Of a DNA stretch of 64,000 nt, positions 1-9,691 are shown one piece after another. This DNA is from Anaeromyxobacter diazotrophicus (lineage in GTDB: Bacteria > Myxococcota > Myxococcia > Myxococcales > Anaeromyxobacteraceae). How positions within the stretch are numbered: position 1 is the stretch's first letter; each line of letters starts with the position of its first letter. The notes under the pieces are model-generated. The model ran no database searches and was not told the DNA's origin. It saw nothing but the letters and a program-made list of their open reading frames with translations. The stretch spans positions 186,001-250,000 of the forward strand of contig NZ_BJTG01000004.1 in NCBI RefSeq assembly GCF_013340205.1, written 5' to 3'. The position numbers and the translations under genes are program-made.

Positions 1-867
1 CCCCGCCACCAGCTGGCCGATGCCGGGCGCCTCCTCGCGGCCGTGCTTCGCGTCCTTCACGTCGATGTCGTGGACGATCTCCGCGATGGCTCGGAGCGCG
101 GGATCGTCGAGCCCGAACCGCCGCACCAGCACCTCGAAGGTGCACAGCTCGCCCTCGTGGGTGAACTCCGCCCCCTCGAACATGTCGAAGCGCAGCTCGC
201 CCGGCGCGGGCCGGTAGCCCTTCGCCGGCACGAACTTGAAGGTCGCCCGCGGGTCGATGAACCGGCGGATGAGCCAGGCGCTCGCCATCCGGTCCACCTT
301 GATCCCCGCGCGCGTCACCCAGGTGCGGCCCTGGTGCTGGGCCCGATCCAGCGCCGGCTTCGCCGGCTCCACGCCCTCGACGGTCCTCATGCGCGCCTCC
401 ATGCCGGACAGGAGGCCCTCGACGACCTCGCGCCCGGGTGCTCCGAAGAAGTCGATGGCGGCGAGCTCCACGGCGCGCTGGCGGAGCCGCGCCACCTGCC
501 CGGCCAGCTCGCCCCCGCGGGCGCGGGGGAGGGCGTCGCGCCGGGGCAGCGCCGCGGCCACCGCGCGCGCCTGCCCGGCCAGCTCCCGGTAGTCGGCCTC
601 GCGGGCCGCCTGGAAGAGCGCGGTGAGCTCCTCGTCGGTCAGGCCGTCGACGAAGCGGGCCTCGACCAGCGAGCCGTCCCCGCCGCCCTCCACGATCTCG
701 CGCAGGATCCACTGCAGGTCCTCCTGCGTCTCGTCGTTGTGCGGCAGGGCGTAGACCGAGTTCTTGATGGCCACCGCGCCCACCCGCGCGAGGTGCCGGC
801 CGACCTTCACCCGCAGGTAGGCGGGCACCGGTGGGATCTGGTGGATGAGCAGCATCCAGCGCGCCAC
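1..867 (-). CDS. chrB: ChrB-like chromate resistance protein (3' end beyond window)
   Basis: The minus strand carries 289 codons without a stop, running off the left edge, so the C-terminus is missing. The N-terminal part begins around W-M-L-L-I-H-Q-I-P-P and continues with an LRVKVGRHLARVGAVAIKNSVYALP stretch typical of the ChrB N-terminal domain. From about residue 180 the segment TWVTRAGIKVDRMASAWL followed by IRRFIDP matches the chromate-resistance C-terminal domain (PF09828-type). ChrB proteins act as chromate-responsive regulators of, or accessories to, the ChrA efflux pump; no chrA is visible in this window. GTG at 867 is chosen because family members have a Trp just before the first hydrophobic strand; ATG at 855 is the alternative. 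Confidence 0.8.
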   Translation of the reverse strand, partial: MARWMLLIHQIPPVPAYLRVKVGRHLARVGAVAIKNSVYALPHNDETQEDLQWILREIVEGGGDGSLVEARFVDGLTDEELTALFQAAREADYRELAGQARAVAAALPRRDALPRARGGELAGQVARLRQRAVELAAIDFFGAPGREVVEGLLSGMEARMRTVEGVEPAKPALDRAQHQGRTWVTRAGIKVDRMASAWLIRRFIDPRATFKFVPAKGYRPAPGELRFDMFEGAEFTHEGELCTFEVLVRRFGLDDPALRAIAEIVHDIDVKDAKHGREEAPGIGQLVAG

Positions 868-1123
868 GGAGCGGGCAGGGGAGTCGGGGGATCGCCTCGT
901 CGAAGGGCTCAACTGTATCGGAGATGTAGCAACCGCATCATGGCGCGGGAACCCCCGGCACGACGCACGGGGGGCCGGCCGCCAGCGCGCCCGGCCGCTT
1001 CCCCGCTCGCCGGGCGCACGGGCAGCGGCGCCCCTCGCTGGTGGTGCGCCCAACTGAGGATGGCTCCCGCGCCGCGCGGGCGCGAAGAGGCGGAGCGCAC
1101 CCTCACTCGCAGCGGAGGTCCCC

Positions 1124-1681
1124 ATGAAGATCGCAACGGCCCTCGCCCTCGCCCTCGCGGCCGCGGGCTGCAGTTCCTCGCGCTCGGCGGAGCGGACCAG
1201 CTCGGCGCCGCAGCCTGTGGCGACCGCGGCGCCGGCGCCGGCGCGCGCCTCGATGATGGACGTGTGCCCCATGGCCGTCCCAGGCACGACGGTGTCGGCG
1301 GCGGACACGCCGCAAGGCGAGGCGCTCACGTTCGTCACGAGCTCGGGTCAGGTGGACGACCTGCGCCGCCGCGTCCGCGCGATGGCCGACATGCACAACG
1401 AGCACCACGCCGGGATGCACGGCGGGATGCAGGGCGGGATGGGGGAGGGCGGGATGATGGGCGGCAGCGGCGAGGGCGGGATGGCCGGGATGGGGCACGG
1501 CGGGATGATGATGCCGCCGCCGTCCCGCGCCAGCGCCGAGGACACCGAGGGCGGCGCGCGCCTCACGCTGGTGCCCGAGGACCCCGCGCAGGCCGACCAG
1601 CTCCGCAGCGCGGTCCGGATGCACTCGGAGCGCATGCAGCAGGGCGGCTGCGCCGGGATGATGGACGGCCACGCGCAGTGA
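1124..1681 (+). CDS. Met/Gly/His-rich lipoprotein
   Basis: A 185-residue secreted lipoprotein. The first 16 residues form a lipoprotein signal ending in the lipobox A-A-G-C16. Residues ~85-130 hold repeated G-G-M / G-M units with interspersed histidines (HNEHHAGMHGGMQGGMGEGG and onward), a composition seen in periplasmic copper- or other soft-metal-binding proteins. A clear ribosome binding site (CGGAGGT) lies 5 nt upstream. It is divergent from the chrB-like gene. The metal-binding role is inferred from composition; I do not recognise a named family. Confidence 0.75.
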   Translation: MKIATALALALAAAGCSSSRSAERTSSAPQPVATAAPAPARASMMDVCPMAVPGTTVSAADTPQGEALTFVTSSGQVDDLRRRVRAMADMHNEHHAGMHGGMQGGMGEGGMMGGSGEGGMAGMGHGGMMMPPPSRASAEDTEGGARLTLVPEDPAQADQLRSAVRMHSERMQQGGCAGMMDGHAQ

Positions 1682-1926
1682 TCGCGCCTGCGGGCGACGG
1701 CCAGCGCGGGTGACCGGGAGCGGCAGCCCGGAGTGACAAATGTCGTCACCCGCGCGCGGCGGGGAGAGGTGGGCGGGGTGCGTGCCCGCGCCCACCTTCG
1801 AAACGGCAACGCGTCCGGCCGCTTGAGCGCAGGGTGGCCGCGACCCGGATCGGTGCGGGCGCGGCGTGGAACTTGCTGACTGCTCCGTGGCCGGGCGCGC
1901 CCCGCGCACCCCTCACGGAGGACGCC

Positions 1927-2148
1927 GTGTCCCTCGAACGCAAGCCGAGCAAGGTCGCAGGAGAGCCGCCCCCGGACGGGAAGCCGTTTCACGTCGGCGC
2001 GCACGTCGTCCGGGTGAGCTCCACGAACGCGCGCTGGCACGTCACGGTCGACGCGGCCGCCTTCGACCGCTGGTTCACCAGCGAGGCCGAGGCGTGGGCC
2101 GCCGGGGTGCGCGAGGCCGATCGGCTGCAGCGGCTGGCGGATAGCTGA
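1927..2148 (+). CDS. small hypothetical protein, 73 aa
   Basis: Short soluble protein beginning at GTG 1927, preceded by CACGGAGGA at 1914-1922 with ideal spacing. An in-frame ATG at 1834 exists but lacks a ribosome binding site. The sequence has a hydrophilic Lys/Pro-rich N-terminus, then HVVRVSSTNARWHVTVD and a WFTSEAEAWAAGVREADRLQ helix. No known domain is recognised. Codon use matches the neighbours, so it is probably real. Confidence 0.5.
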   Translation: MSLERKPSKVAGEPPPDGKPFHVGAHVVRVSSTNARWHVTVDAAAFDRWFTSEAEAWAAGVREADRLQRLADS

Positions 2149-2161
2149 CGCCGCGCGGCGC

Positions 2162-2626
2162 CTAGCGCGGCCCGGCGGGCGCGGGCGCGAACAGCCGGTG
2201 ATGGGCCCGGTCCTGCTGCGCCAGGGCCTCGAAGAACCCGCGGACGTCGGGGTCCGCGTCGCGCGCCATGCGCTCCGCGTGCAGGCCGAGCCGCTCCTCC
2301 ATCTCGAGCAGGCGAGGGTGGACGAGCGCGACCTCGGTGCCCCAGGCGCCGCGCGCGACCTCGTCGCGGAGCTCCCGCACGTAGCGGTCGACCGCGTCCA
2401 GGTCCTCCTCCAGCCACTCCATCCGCTCGAAGAGGGCGGGGTTGGTGCGGTACCGCTCGCGCATGAGGCGGATGCGGAGCGCGTGCTGCTGCTCCTCCTC
2501 GGCGAGGGCGCGGAAGGCGGCGCTGACCTCCTTGTCGGCGGCGAAGTCGCGCGCGAGCTGGGCGTAGATCTCCGCCGAGAGCTGCTCCACGCGCTCCGCC
2601 CGCCCGAAGTATTCGTAAGCCGTCAC
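2162..2626 (-). CDS. ferritin-like/rubrerythrin-type four-helix protein
   Basis: 154-residue all-helical protein. GTG 2626 is preferred because AGGAG sits 5 nt upstream; an in-frame upstream start at 2716 lacks one. E19 in the first helix and the E45-x-x-H48 motif in the second (EEEQQH) resemble half of a ferritin-like di-iron site; the second half contains EMEERLGLHAERM and QQDRAHHRLF. Such proteins bind iron or reduce peroxides in the cytoplasm. It converges with the small gene at 1927-2148 with a 13-nt gap. The di-iron function is inferred from the helix pattern and motifs. Confidence 0.65.
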   Translation of the reverse strand: MTAYEYFGRAERVEQLSAEIYAQLARDFAADKEVSAAFRALAEEEQQHALRIRLMRERYRTNPALFERMEWLEEDLDAVDRYVRELRDEVARGAWGTEVALVHPRLLEMEERLGLHAERMARDADPDVRGFFEALAQQDRAHHRLFAPAPAGPR

Positions 2627-2844
2627 GTGGGCTCCTGCTCGCTCGCTCCCCACCTTTCCTATAGGCCTGCCCGCGCGGAAGAGCCTGTGCCGCGTCCATG
2701 GCGGGTGCGATCCCATGCCACGCGGTCGGGGTGCCCGGGAGGCGATCGGGCGCCCTGCCCCCCTCGGCGTAGACGGACCGACGGTCGCGGAGCGCGCGCC
2801 CGCACGATCAGTGCAGATCGCCGGCGCAGGCGGCAGCTTGGGGG

Positions 2845-3213
2845 GTGGCCTGCGCGAAGATCCTGCTCCTCGAGACCGACGAGGACCTCAGCAGCTCGCT
2901 CACCGACGTCCTGGCGGGCGACGGCTTCCAGTGCTGTGTCGCGAGCTCCGCCGGAGACGCGCTGCGCCTGCTCGACCGGGGCTGCGCCCCGGCGGTCGCC
3001 ATCATCGACGTGCCCGAGCCTCCGGGCCGGACCGCCGAGCTCTTCCAGCGCCTCCGGACGGAGGAGCGCCTCCTGAAGGTGCCCGTGGTGGTGCTGACGG
3101 CGCGGGACGCCGAGCCGGTACCGGGCGCGGCGACCGTGCTGGCGAAGCCGTTCACCGTCGAGGAGATCGTCGAGGCGGCGCGGGCGTCCCTGCGGGCGGC
3201 CGGCCGGGGCTAG
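2845..3213 (+). CDS. single-domain response regulator (receiver only)
   Basis: 122 residues forming one CheY-like receiver domain and nothing else. Conserved residues are present: acidic cluster E10/D12/E13, phospho-acceptor D55 in AIIDV, switch T85 in VVLTA and K101 in LAKPF. GTG start, with a G-rich stretch before it. There is no output domain, so it probably acts through protein-protein contact or as a phosphate sink. No kinase is adjacent. Confidence 0.75.
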   Translation: MACAKILLLETDEDLSSSLTDVLAGDGFQCCVASSAGDALRLLDRGCAPAVAIIDVPEPPGRTAELFQRLRTEERLLKVPVVVLTARDAEPVPGAATVLAKPFTVEEIVEAARASLRAAGRG

Positions 3214-3287
3214 GAAGGCCCCCCCACGCGCTCCGTCCCGCGGCGGCGGAGTGGACAAACCCCGGCGCTGCTCCAGAATCGCGGGCC

Positions 3288-3803
3288 ATGAGCGCTCCGC
3301 GCCGGCACGCGCCACCCGACGACCTCGGGGCCGAGTTCGGCCCCGCGCTGAGCTTCCTGCGCGCGCTGTGGGAGCTCAACCACACCCTGGAGAGCGCCTC
3401 GAGGGCGATGAAGCGGCACCTGGGCGTGACCGGGCCGGAGCGCCTCTTCATCCGGATCGTCGGCCAGATCCCCGGGATCACGCCCGCCGCCGTCGCCGAG
3501 ATCCTGCACCTCGACCGCAGCAGCGTGACGCCGCTGCTCAAGCGCGTGGAGCGGCGTCGGCTGGTGAGGCGGGACCGGGACGCCGCGGACGGCCGGAGCT
3601 TCCACCTGACGCTCACCCCCGCCGGCGAGCGCATCGACGCCCTGCAGACCGGTACCATCGAGGCGGCCGTGGGCGCGGCGATCGCGGCCACCGCCGCGAG
3701 GGACGTCGACGTCACCGCGCGGACGCTCGGGCACGTCGCCGGCCGGCTCCGGGCGAGCGCCGCGCGCACCCGGCGTCGCGCGCCGCGGCGCCGGCCCCGC
3801 TGA
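3288..3803 (+). CDS. MarR-family transcriptional regulator
   Basis: 171-residue winged-helix protein. The core PGITPAAVAEILHLDRSSVT followed by PLLKRVERRRLVRRDRDAADGRS is the helix-turn-helix plus wing with the typical D-x-R-S/D-x-R signature of MarR proteins. The basic C-terminal tail (RTRRRAPRRRPR) is unusual and could add DNA affinity. It lies 129 nt upstream of a ClC transporter gene on the same strand, so control of that gene is possible but not shown. A -10-like CAGAAT lies 8 nt before the ATG. Confidence 0.8.
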   Translation: MSAPRRHAPPDDLGAEFGPALSFLRALWELNHTLESASRAMKRHLGVTGPERLFIRIVGQIPGITPAAVAEILHLDRSSVTPLLKRVERRRLVRRDRDAADGRSFHLTLTPAGERIDALQTGTIEAAVGAAIAATAARDVDVTARTLGHVAGRLRASAARTRRRAPRRRPR

Positions 3804-3932
3804 GGCGCGGGCCCGCGCGCGGGACGGCGAGCGCGCCGTGGACCGCGCCGCCGCACTTTGATATGCAACCATCGCCAGCGCCCGGAGGGCCTCCGCGTGC
3901 GCGGCGCTGGACAGCCCCCGAGCGTGAGCGAC

Positions 3933-5849
3933 ATGGACCGGCGAGACCAGGCGAAGCCTCCCCAGGGCGGAGTGCCGCCGGCCGCGGACTCCGGGCGCGG
4001 CGCCGGCTGGCGCAGCGCGCCGCCGCGGGCCTTCGCCCTGCTCGGCGAGGTCGCCCCCCTCGACCTCCGGATCGTGGGCCGCACCTTGCTGTACGCCGGC
4101 GTGGTGGGCGCCGTCGCGGGGCTCCTGGGCGCCGCCTTCTTCGCCTCGCTGGAACTCGCGCAGCGGGTGCTCCTCGGGCTGGCCGGGTTCGAGCCGCTCC
4201 GCGCGCGCGGCGAGACCTTCGTCGCGCCCGGCGTCGCGGCGCCGCTGCGCCCGTGGCTCCTGGCGCTCCTCCCGGCCGCGGGAGGGCTCGCCAGCGGGCT
4301 CCTGACCAGCCGCTTCGCCCCGGAGGCCGCGGGCGGTGGCGGGGACGCCGCCATCGAGGCCTATCACCACGGCGGCCTCGTGCGGCGGCGGGTGATCCCG
4401 GTGAAAGCGGCGGCGGCGATCCTGGCGCTGTCGTCGGGCGGCTCGGGCGGTCGCGAGGGGCCCACCATGCAGATCGGCGCCGCCATCGGGGCGGCGGTGG
4501 GGCGGCTCCTGCCCACGCGGCGCGCTGAGCGGCGCGTACTGCTCGTCGCCGGAATCGCCGCCGGCATCGCGGCCGTCTTCCGGACGCCGCTCGGCGCGGC
4601 GCTGCTCGCGACGGAGCTGCTGTACCGCGACGACTTCGAGGCGGACGCGCTCGTGCCCGCCATCTTCGCGAGCGTGGTGTCCTACTCGGTGGTCATCACC
4701 CTGTTCGGCGAGACGACCCTGTTCGGGCACCTGCCGCGGTTCGGCTTCCGCCCCGTCCACCTGCCGCTGTACGCGCTGGCGGCGCTGCTGGTGTCGATCG
4801 CAGCGGTCCTGTTCGTCCGGCTCCTCCGCGCCGTCCAGCGGGCGAGCGCCCGGAGCGGCCTCCCCGGCTGGCTTCGCCCCGCGGTAGGGGGCCTGCTCAT
4901 GGGCTGCGCCGGGGCGGCGCTCGTCGCCTTCATGCTCCGGCATCACGGGCCGGCGGCCGGCGCCTTCGGCGTCTTCGGCGGCGGGTACGGCGTGCTGCAG
5001 GTGGCGATCACCGGGGCGGACTGGCTGCCCGCGGGCGCGGGCGTGGTCGGCCTGCTCGCGGGCGTGGCGGCGCTCAAGATGCTGGCCTCCGCGCTCACCA
5101 TCGGCTCGGGAGCGGCGGCGGGGGACTTCGCCCCCTCGCTGGTCATGGGGGGGCTGCTCGGGAGCGCCTTCGGACACGGCGCCCGGCTGGCCCTCGCCGA
5201 CCCCTCGATCCAGCCGGGCGCGTTCGCGCTCATCGGCATGGGCACCTTCTACGGCGGGCTCGCGCATGCGCCGCTGTCGGCGCTGGTGCTCGTGGCGGAG
5301 CTGGCGGGGAGCTACGACCTGCTCGTCCCGATGATGCTCGCCATCGGGATCGCCTACGTCGCGCTCCGGAAGCACTCGCTCTATCCGGCCCAGGTCGCTA
5401 GCCGCGCCGCCTCGCCCAGGCACGCGCCGCGGCCCCTGCGCGAAGAGCTCGACGAGCTCGGGGGCCGCCCGGCTGCGCTGCTCGTCCCGTCCGAGCTCGC
5501 GCCCGTCGCGGAGCAGGCGCCGCTCGCGCAGCTCGCGGAGCCGGCGCGGGCGGGGCGGCGCCAGCGCGTCGTCCTTGTCCGGGACATGGCGGGGCCGCGC
5601 GGCCTCCTCGAGCTCGAGGTGCTGCAGCAGGTGCCCGCGGCGGAGCTCGCCTGGCTCCGGGCGGCCGACGCGATGGTGCCGTTCGCCGGGGTCGACCTGC
5701 GCGCGACCTGGAGCGAGGTGGCCGCCGTGCTCGAGCGGTGCGGGGTGAGCCAGGTCCCCGTCATGGAGGGAGGCGAGGTCGTCGGCTGGATCGGGGACCG
5801 CGAGCTGCGGCTCGCGCTCCTCGAGCGGAACCGGGCCGCGGGCGCCTGA
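3933..5849 (+). CDS. ClC-family chloride channel/antiporter with CBS region
   Basis: About 638 residues. Multiple hydrophobic segments span ~residues 45-490. Selectivity/gating signatures are visible: GGSGGREGPTMQIGAAIG (G-R-E-G-P, gating Glu) and GSGAAAGDFAPSLVMGG. The C-terminal ~130 residues form a CBS-type regulatory region ending VPVMEGGEVVGWIGDRELRL. ClC proteins move chloride, often in exchange for protons. ATG 3933 is chosen because the membrane part starts soon after; GTG 3924 or ATG 3858 are alternatives. The MarR gene upstream may be its regulator. Confidence 0.88.
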   Translation: MDRRDQAKPPQGGVPPAADSGRGAGWRSAPPRAFALLGEVAPLDLRIVGRTLLYAGVVGAVAGLLGAAFFASLELAQRVLLGLAGFEPLRARGETFVAPGVAAPLRPWLLALLPAAGGLASGLLTSRFAPEAAGGGGDAAIEAYHHGGLVRRRVIPVKAAAAILALSSGGSGGREGPTMQIGAAIGAAVGRLLPTRRAERRVLLVAGIAAGIAAVFRTPLGAALLATELLYRDDFEADALVPAIFASVVSYSVVITLFGETTLFGHLPRFGFRPVHLPLYALAALLVSIAAVLFVRLLRAVQRASARSGLPGWLRPAVGGLLMGCAGAALVAFMLRHHGPAAGAFGVFGGGYGVLQVAITGADWLPAGAGVVGLLAGVAALKMLASALTIGSGAAAGDFAPSLVMGGLLGSAFGHGARLALADPSIQPGAFALIGMGTFYGGLAHAPLSALVLVAELAGSYDLLVPMMLAIGIAYVALRKHSLYPAQVASRAASPRHAPRPLREELDELGGRPAALLVPSELAPVAEQAPLAQLAEPARAGRRQRVVLVRDMAGPRGLLELEVLQQVPAAELAWLRAADAMVPFAGVDLRATWSEVAAVLERCGVSQVPVMEGGEVVGWIGDRELRLALLERNRAAGA

Positions 5850-5867
5850 GCGTCCGGCCGGTGCCGG

Positions 5868-7736
5868 TCAGGCGTGGGTGAGCGCCGCGGTGGCTGTCAG
5901 GCGCCCGGCGGCGGTGCGGTAGGCGCGCAGGACGCCACGGGAGGTGAGGAGGCCCACCGCCCGGCCGGCCTCCACGACCGGGGCCGTGTCGGTGCCGGCG
6001 TCGGTGAGCACCTGCATGCCCTCCTCGAGCGTCTGGCCGGGCGCGAGCGCCACGCGCACCGTCGCGGTCGAGACCGGGGCCGTACGCTCGTCGGGGGCGA
6101 CGCGGCGGAGCGCATCGCGGCTGACGCTCCCCACGACCCGGCCGTCGTCGGCGGTGATCGCCGCGCCGTCGGCGCCGGCCTCGGCGAGCCGGGCCAGCGC
6201 GTCCTCGATCGGCGTCGCGTCGGACAGGCTGAGCGGGACCCGCTCCCACGCGTCGCGCACGGCGAGCGAGGCGAGGAGCGGGACGCTGAACCGCGCGCGG
6301 TGGAAGGCAGAGCTCGCGCGGTCACGGAGCTGGGCCCGGTAGATGGTCTCGTCCCCCACCATCGCGGTCGAGATCGCGACCGCGATCATGGCCGGCGCGA
6401 GCAGCGAGAGCGTCCCGGTCATCTCCGCCACCATGAGCATGACCGCCAGCGGCGCGTGGGCGATCCCGCCGAACAGCGCCATCATGCCGATGATGACGAA
6501 CGGCGCCGGCTCGGGCGGCAGGGAGGGGAGGCCAAGGGCGTGCCCGGCTAGCCACAGCGCCGCGCCGAGCATCCCGCCCACCACCATCCCAGGGCCGAAG
6601 ATGCCGCCCGAGCCCCCGGAGCCGATGCTGAGCGACGTCGCCACGATCTTCGCGATCGGGATGATCAGGATGAGCAGCGGCGAGAACGCGAGCAGGCCCT
6701 CCCGGCTCATGACGAGCTGGACCCAGCCGTACCCGGTGTGCAGCACCTGGGGTAGCGCGAGCCCGAGCAGGCCCACCGCGAGGCCGCCCAGCGCCGGCTT
6801 GAGCCAGCGCGGCAGGGCCAGCCGGTGGAACGCGTCGCCGACGCGGTAGAAGGTCCGCGCGTAGAGGAGGCCCCCGGCGCCGCTCAGGACCCCGAGCGCC
6901 GCGTAGTAGAGCAGCTGGATGGGCGCGCCGAGCTCGAGGGCGGGGTGAGCGCCGAAGATGGGCGCGAAGCCGTTCGCCGCGCCGTAGACCGTGTAGCCCA
7001 CGATCGAGGCGATGAGGGAGGGGATGATCGCCTCGACCTCCATGTCGTGCAGGTAGAGGATCTCGGCCGCGAGCAGCGCACCCCCCAGCGGCGCCCGGAA
7101 GATGGCGCCGATGCCGGCACCGATCCCCGCCGCCACCGCGATGCGCCGGTCCTGGGGACTCTTGAGCACGGCGTGGCCGAGGAGCGCTCCGAAGCCTGCC
7201 GAGATCTGCGCGGCCGGCCCCTCTCGCCCGGCGGAGCCGCCCGTCCCGATGGTGATGGCGGAGGCGACGAGCTTCACGAGCGGGATGCGCGGCCGGATCC
7301 AGCCGCCGCGGCGGTGGAAGGCCTCGATGGCGGCATCGGTCCCGTGCCCCTCCGCCTCGGGGGCGAGCCCGAAGACGAGGACCCCGGAGACGAGCCCGCC
7401 CAGGGTGGTGAGGACGGGGAGGAGCCAGGGACGGGCCATCCGGGACACGGCCGCGCCGCCTTCGCCGACCGGCCCCGGGGGCGCCCAGCCCACCAGGGTG
7501 CCGAGCCCGAGCTGCGTCACGCCGCGGATGGCCCAAGTGAAGGCGACCGCGCCCAGCCCCGCGACCGCCCCGATGGCGATGCCGACGAGGAGCCACTTGC
7601 CGAGCCGCCGCGAACTCTCATAGCCGCCGCCGGTGCCGAGCGGCGCGAGCCAGCGCACGAGGGGAGCCCAGGCGGGCGCGGCGGGGTGATCGCGGTCTTC
7701 CGGGGGTCGCGCTCCGGTGGCGGGGAAGGTCTGCAC
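5868..7736 (-). CDS. second ClC-family chloride channel/antiporter with CBS pair
   Basis: 622 residues from GTG 7736, which has GGAGAGG 6 nt upstream; a TTG at 7817 in the same frame has no good site. Contains the ClC motifs GTGGSAGREGPAAQISAG and GSGGSGGIFGPGMVVGG, about ten membrane segments, and a C-terminal pair of CBS domains (for example DGAAITADDGRVVGSVSRDA and APVVEAGRAVGLLTSRGVLR). It is clearly distinct in sequence from the ClC gene at 3933-5849, with which it converges with an 18-nt gap. Confidence 0.9.
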   Translation of the reverse strand: MQTFPATGARPPEDRDHPAAPAWAPLVRWLAPLGTGGGYESSRRLGKWLLVGIAIGAVAGLGAVAFTWAIRGVTQLGLGTLVGWAPPGPVGEGGAAVSRMARPWLLPVLTTLGGLVSGVLVFGLAPEAEGHGTDAAIEAFHRRGGWIRPRIPLVKLVASAITIGTGGSAGREGPAAQISAGFGALLGHAVLKSPQDRRIAVAAGIGAGIGAIFRAPLGGALLAAEILYLHDMEVEAIIPSLIASIVGYTVYGAANGFAPIFGAHPALELGAPIQLLYYAALGVLSGAGGLLYARTFYRVGDAFHRLALPRWLKPALGGLAVGLLGLALPQVLHTGYGWVQLVMSREGLLAFSPLLILIIPIAKIVATSLSIGSGGSGGIFGPGMVVGGMLGAALWLAGHALGLPSLPPEPAPFVIIGMMALFGGIAHAPLAVMLMVAEMTGTLSLLAPAMIAVAISTAMVGDETIYRAQLRDRASSAFHRARFSVPLLASLAVRDAWERVPLSLSDATPIEDALARLAEAGADGAAITADDGRVVGSVSRDALRRVAPDERTAPVSTATVRVALAPGQTLEEGMQVLTDAGTDTAPVVEAGRAVGLLTSRGVLRAYRTAAGRLTATAALTHA

Positions 7737-7910
7737 GACGGGCCTCTCCGGTGCACCGCGCGAGAGAGCCTGCGGGGGAGGGGCGAGGCGCGGAGCGAAC
7801 CGATAGTTGGAGAACAAAGTATATGCCCGCGGGCGGCGCCGCGCCGCCGCGGGACGCCGCCGCTGAGGGCCGCTGCCGGGCGGTCCTCAGGCAGGAGCGC
7901 CCTCCTCGGG

Positions 7911-8363
7911 TCAGCGCCCGAAGACGACCGCGAGCCGTCGGCGCAGCTCGTCCCGGACGTCCCGAAAGGCCTGGAGCCGCTCCTGCTCGTCCATCCCCGA
8001 GGCGGCCGGATCGGGCAGCCCCCAGTGGACCCGGTGGGCCTTCCCCAGGAACACCGGGCAGACCTCCTCGGCGCACAGCGTGACGACGGCGTCGACCCCG
8101 TCCGGCGAGATCGCGTCGAGGCCCTTCGAGCACTGGCCTCGGAGGTCGATCCCGAGCTCGTCGAGCGCGCGGACGGCGAGCGGGTTCACGCCCGTGGGGC
8201 GCGACCCGGCGGAGGAGATCGTGACCCCCGCCGGCGCGAGCGCGCGCGCGATCCCCTCCGCCATCTGGCTGCGGGCCGAGTTCGCGACGCACAGGAAGAG
8301 CACGTGGCGCGGCGCGAGCGCGCGCAGCTCCTCCGCCTGGCGCCGCCAGGCCTCGCTGCTCAC
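7911..8363 (-). CDS. arsC: arsenate reductase, thioredoxin-coupled (LMW-phosphatase type)
   Basis: 150 residues. The active-site P-loop is C25-V-A-N-S-A-R31 (CX5R), and a redox pair C97/C102 lies in [10 protein letters not shown], matching the three-cysteine relay of thioredoxin-dependent ArsC, which reduces arsenate to arsenite in the cytoplasm. It starts with GTG 8363, overlapping the stop of the upstream ACR3 gene in a GTGA overlap, so the two are translationally coupled. Confidence 0.92.
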   Translation of the reverse strand: MSSEAWRRQAEELRALAPRHVLFLCVANSARSQMAEGIARALAPAGVTISSAGSRPTGVNPLAVRALDELGIDLRGQCSKGLDAISPDGVDAVVTLCAEEVCPVFLGKAHRVHWGLPDPAASGMDEQERLQAFRDVRDELRRRLAVVFGR

Positions 8364-9508
8364 CGGGTCGCCTCGCGCGAGGCCGGGAAGCGCCCGGCGC
8401 AGTTCTTGACGCCTGCGAGCTCCGCGGTCTCGCCGGGGAAGAAGCGGTCCCGCAGCCTGAGCGCCACGTGGACGAGCCCGATGAGGACCGGCACCTCGAC
8501 CAGCGGGCCGATGACGGCCGCGAACGCGGCGCCGTGGGACATCCCGAAGGTCGCGACCGCGACGGCGATGGCGAGCTCGAAGTTGTTCGAGGCGGCCGTG
8601 AACGACAGCGTCGCGGTCTGTCCGTAGGGCGCCCCGACCCGCCGGCTCATGAAGAAGGAGACGAAGAACATCACGACGAAGTAGACGAGGAGCGGGAGGG
8701 CGATGCGGACCACGTCGAGGGGGAGCTGGACGATGGTCTCGCCCTTCAGCGAGAACATGACGACGATGGTGAAGAGCAGCGCGATGAGCGTGATGGGGGA
8801 GATGCGCGGGATGAACTCGCGCCGGTACCACGCCTCGCCCTTCCAGGCGCGGAGGCCGAAGCGGCTCGCGACGCCGGCGAGGAAGGGGATGCCGAGGTAC
8901 ACGAAGACGCTCCTCGCGATCTCGCCGATGGTGATGTTCACCTGGGCGCCGTGGAGGCCGAGCCAGCCCGGCAGCACCGTGACGAAGATCCAGGCGTAGA
9001 CCGAGAAGAAGAACACCTGGAACAGCGAGTTGAAGGCGACCAGGCCGGCGCAGTACTCGGTGTCCCCCTTCGCCAGGTCGTTCCACACGATGACCATGGC
9101 GATGCAGCGCGCGAGCCCGATGAGGATGAGCCCGACCATGTACTCGGGCTTGTCGCGCAGGAAGATCACGGCCAGCCAGAACATCAGCACCGGGCCGATG
9201 AGCCAGTTCTGCACCAGCGACAGCGCGAGCACCTTGCCGTTCCTGAAGACGCGCGGGAGCTCCTCGTACCGGACCTTCGCCAGCGGCGGATACATCATGA
9301 GGACGAGGCCGACCGCGATGGGGAGCGAGGTCGTCCCGACGCTGAGCCGGTTCAGCGCCGGCACGACCCCGGGCACGAGCCAGCCGAGCGCCACGCCGGC
9401 GCCCATGGCGAGGAAGATCCAGAGCGTCAGGTAGCGATCCAGGAACGAGAGGTCGCGGGCGACGCCGGCGCGCGACGGAGCAGGGATGGCGGAGGTGGCT
9501 TCGGGCAC
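8360..9508 (-). CDS. acr3: ACR3-family arsenite efflux permease
   Basis: 382 residues with about ten membrane segments. Family hallmarks: [18 protein letters not shown] near the start, the [19 protein letters not shown] segment with the conserved Cys in a membrane helix, and [20 protein letters not shown] near the end. ACR3 pumps arsenite (and sometimes antimonite) out using the proton gradient. First gene of an acr3-arsC operon; a candidate promoter lies at 9560-9588. The divergent methyltransferase gene shares the 183-nt upstream region. Confidence 0.92.
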   Translation of the reverse strand: MPEATSAIPAPSRAGVARDLSFLDRYLTLWIFLAMGAGVALGWLVPGVVPALNRLSVGTTSLPIAVGLVLMMYPPLAKVRYEELPRVFRNGKVLALSLVQNWLIGPVLMFWLAVIFLRDKPEYMVGLILIGLARCIAMVIVWNDLAKGDTEYCAGLVAFNSLFQVFFFSVYAWIFVTVLPGWLGLHGAQVNITIGEIARSVFVYLGIPFLAGVASRFGLRAWKGEAWYRREFIPRISPITLIALLFTIVVMFSLKGETIVQLPLDVVRIALPLLVYFVVMFFVSFFMSRRVGAPYGQTATLSFTAASNNFELAIAVAVATFGMSHGAAFAAVIGPLVEVPVLIGLVHVALRLRDRFFPGETAELAGVKNCAGRFPASREATR

Positions 9509-9559
9509 GGGGGCTCCGGGAGGGGCTTCCGACGAGCGCCTCGAGCGGCGCTGGTTGCG

Positions 9560-9588
9560 GCTCTACGATGAACCCGGCACCCGGTCAA
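9560..9588 (-). promoter_or_regulatory. candidate promoter of acr3-arsC
   Basis: On the minus strand TTGACC (9588-9583), a 17-nt spacer and TAGAGC (9565-9560). The -35 matches 5 of 6 consensus bases, the -10 only 3 of 6. It would start transcription about 45 nt before the acr3 ATG. Confidence 0.3.
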
Positions 9589-9691
9589 CCCGCGCGGCGG
9601 GCGAGCGAGGGGGGGGGCCGCGGGGCCGCGGCCGCCCGGGCGAACCTCCCCGGCCCGGGCGGGCTCGAACACCGCACCGGAGGGCGCGGCC

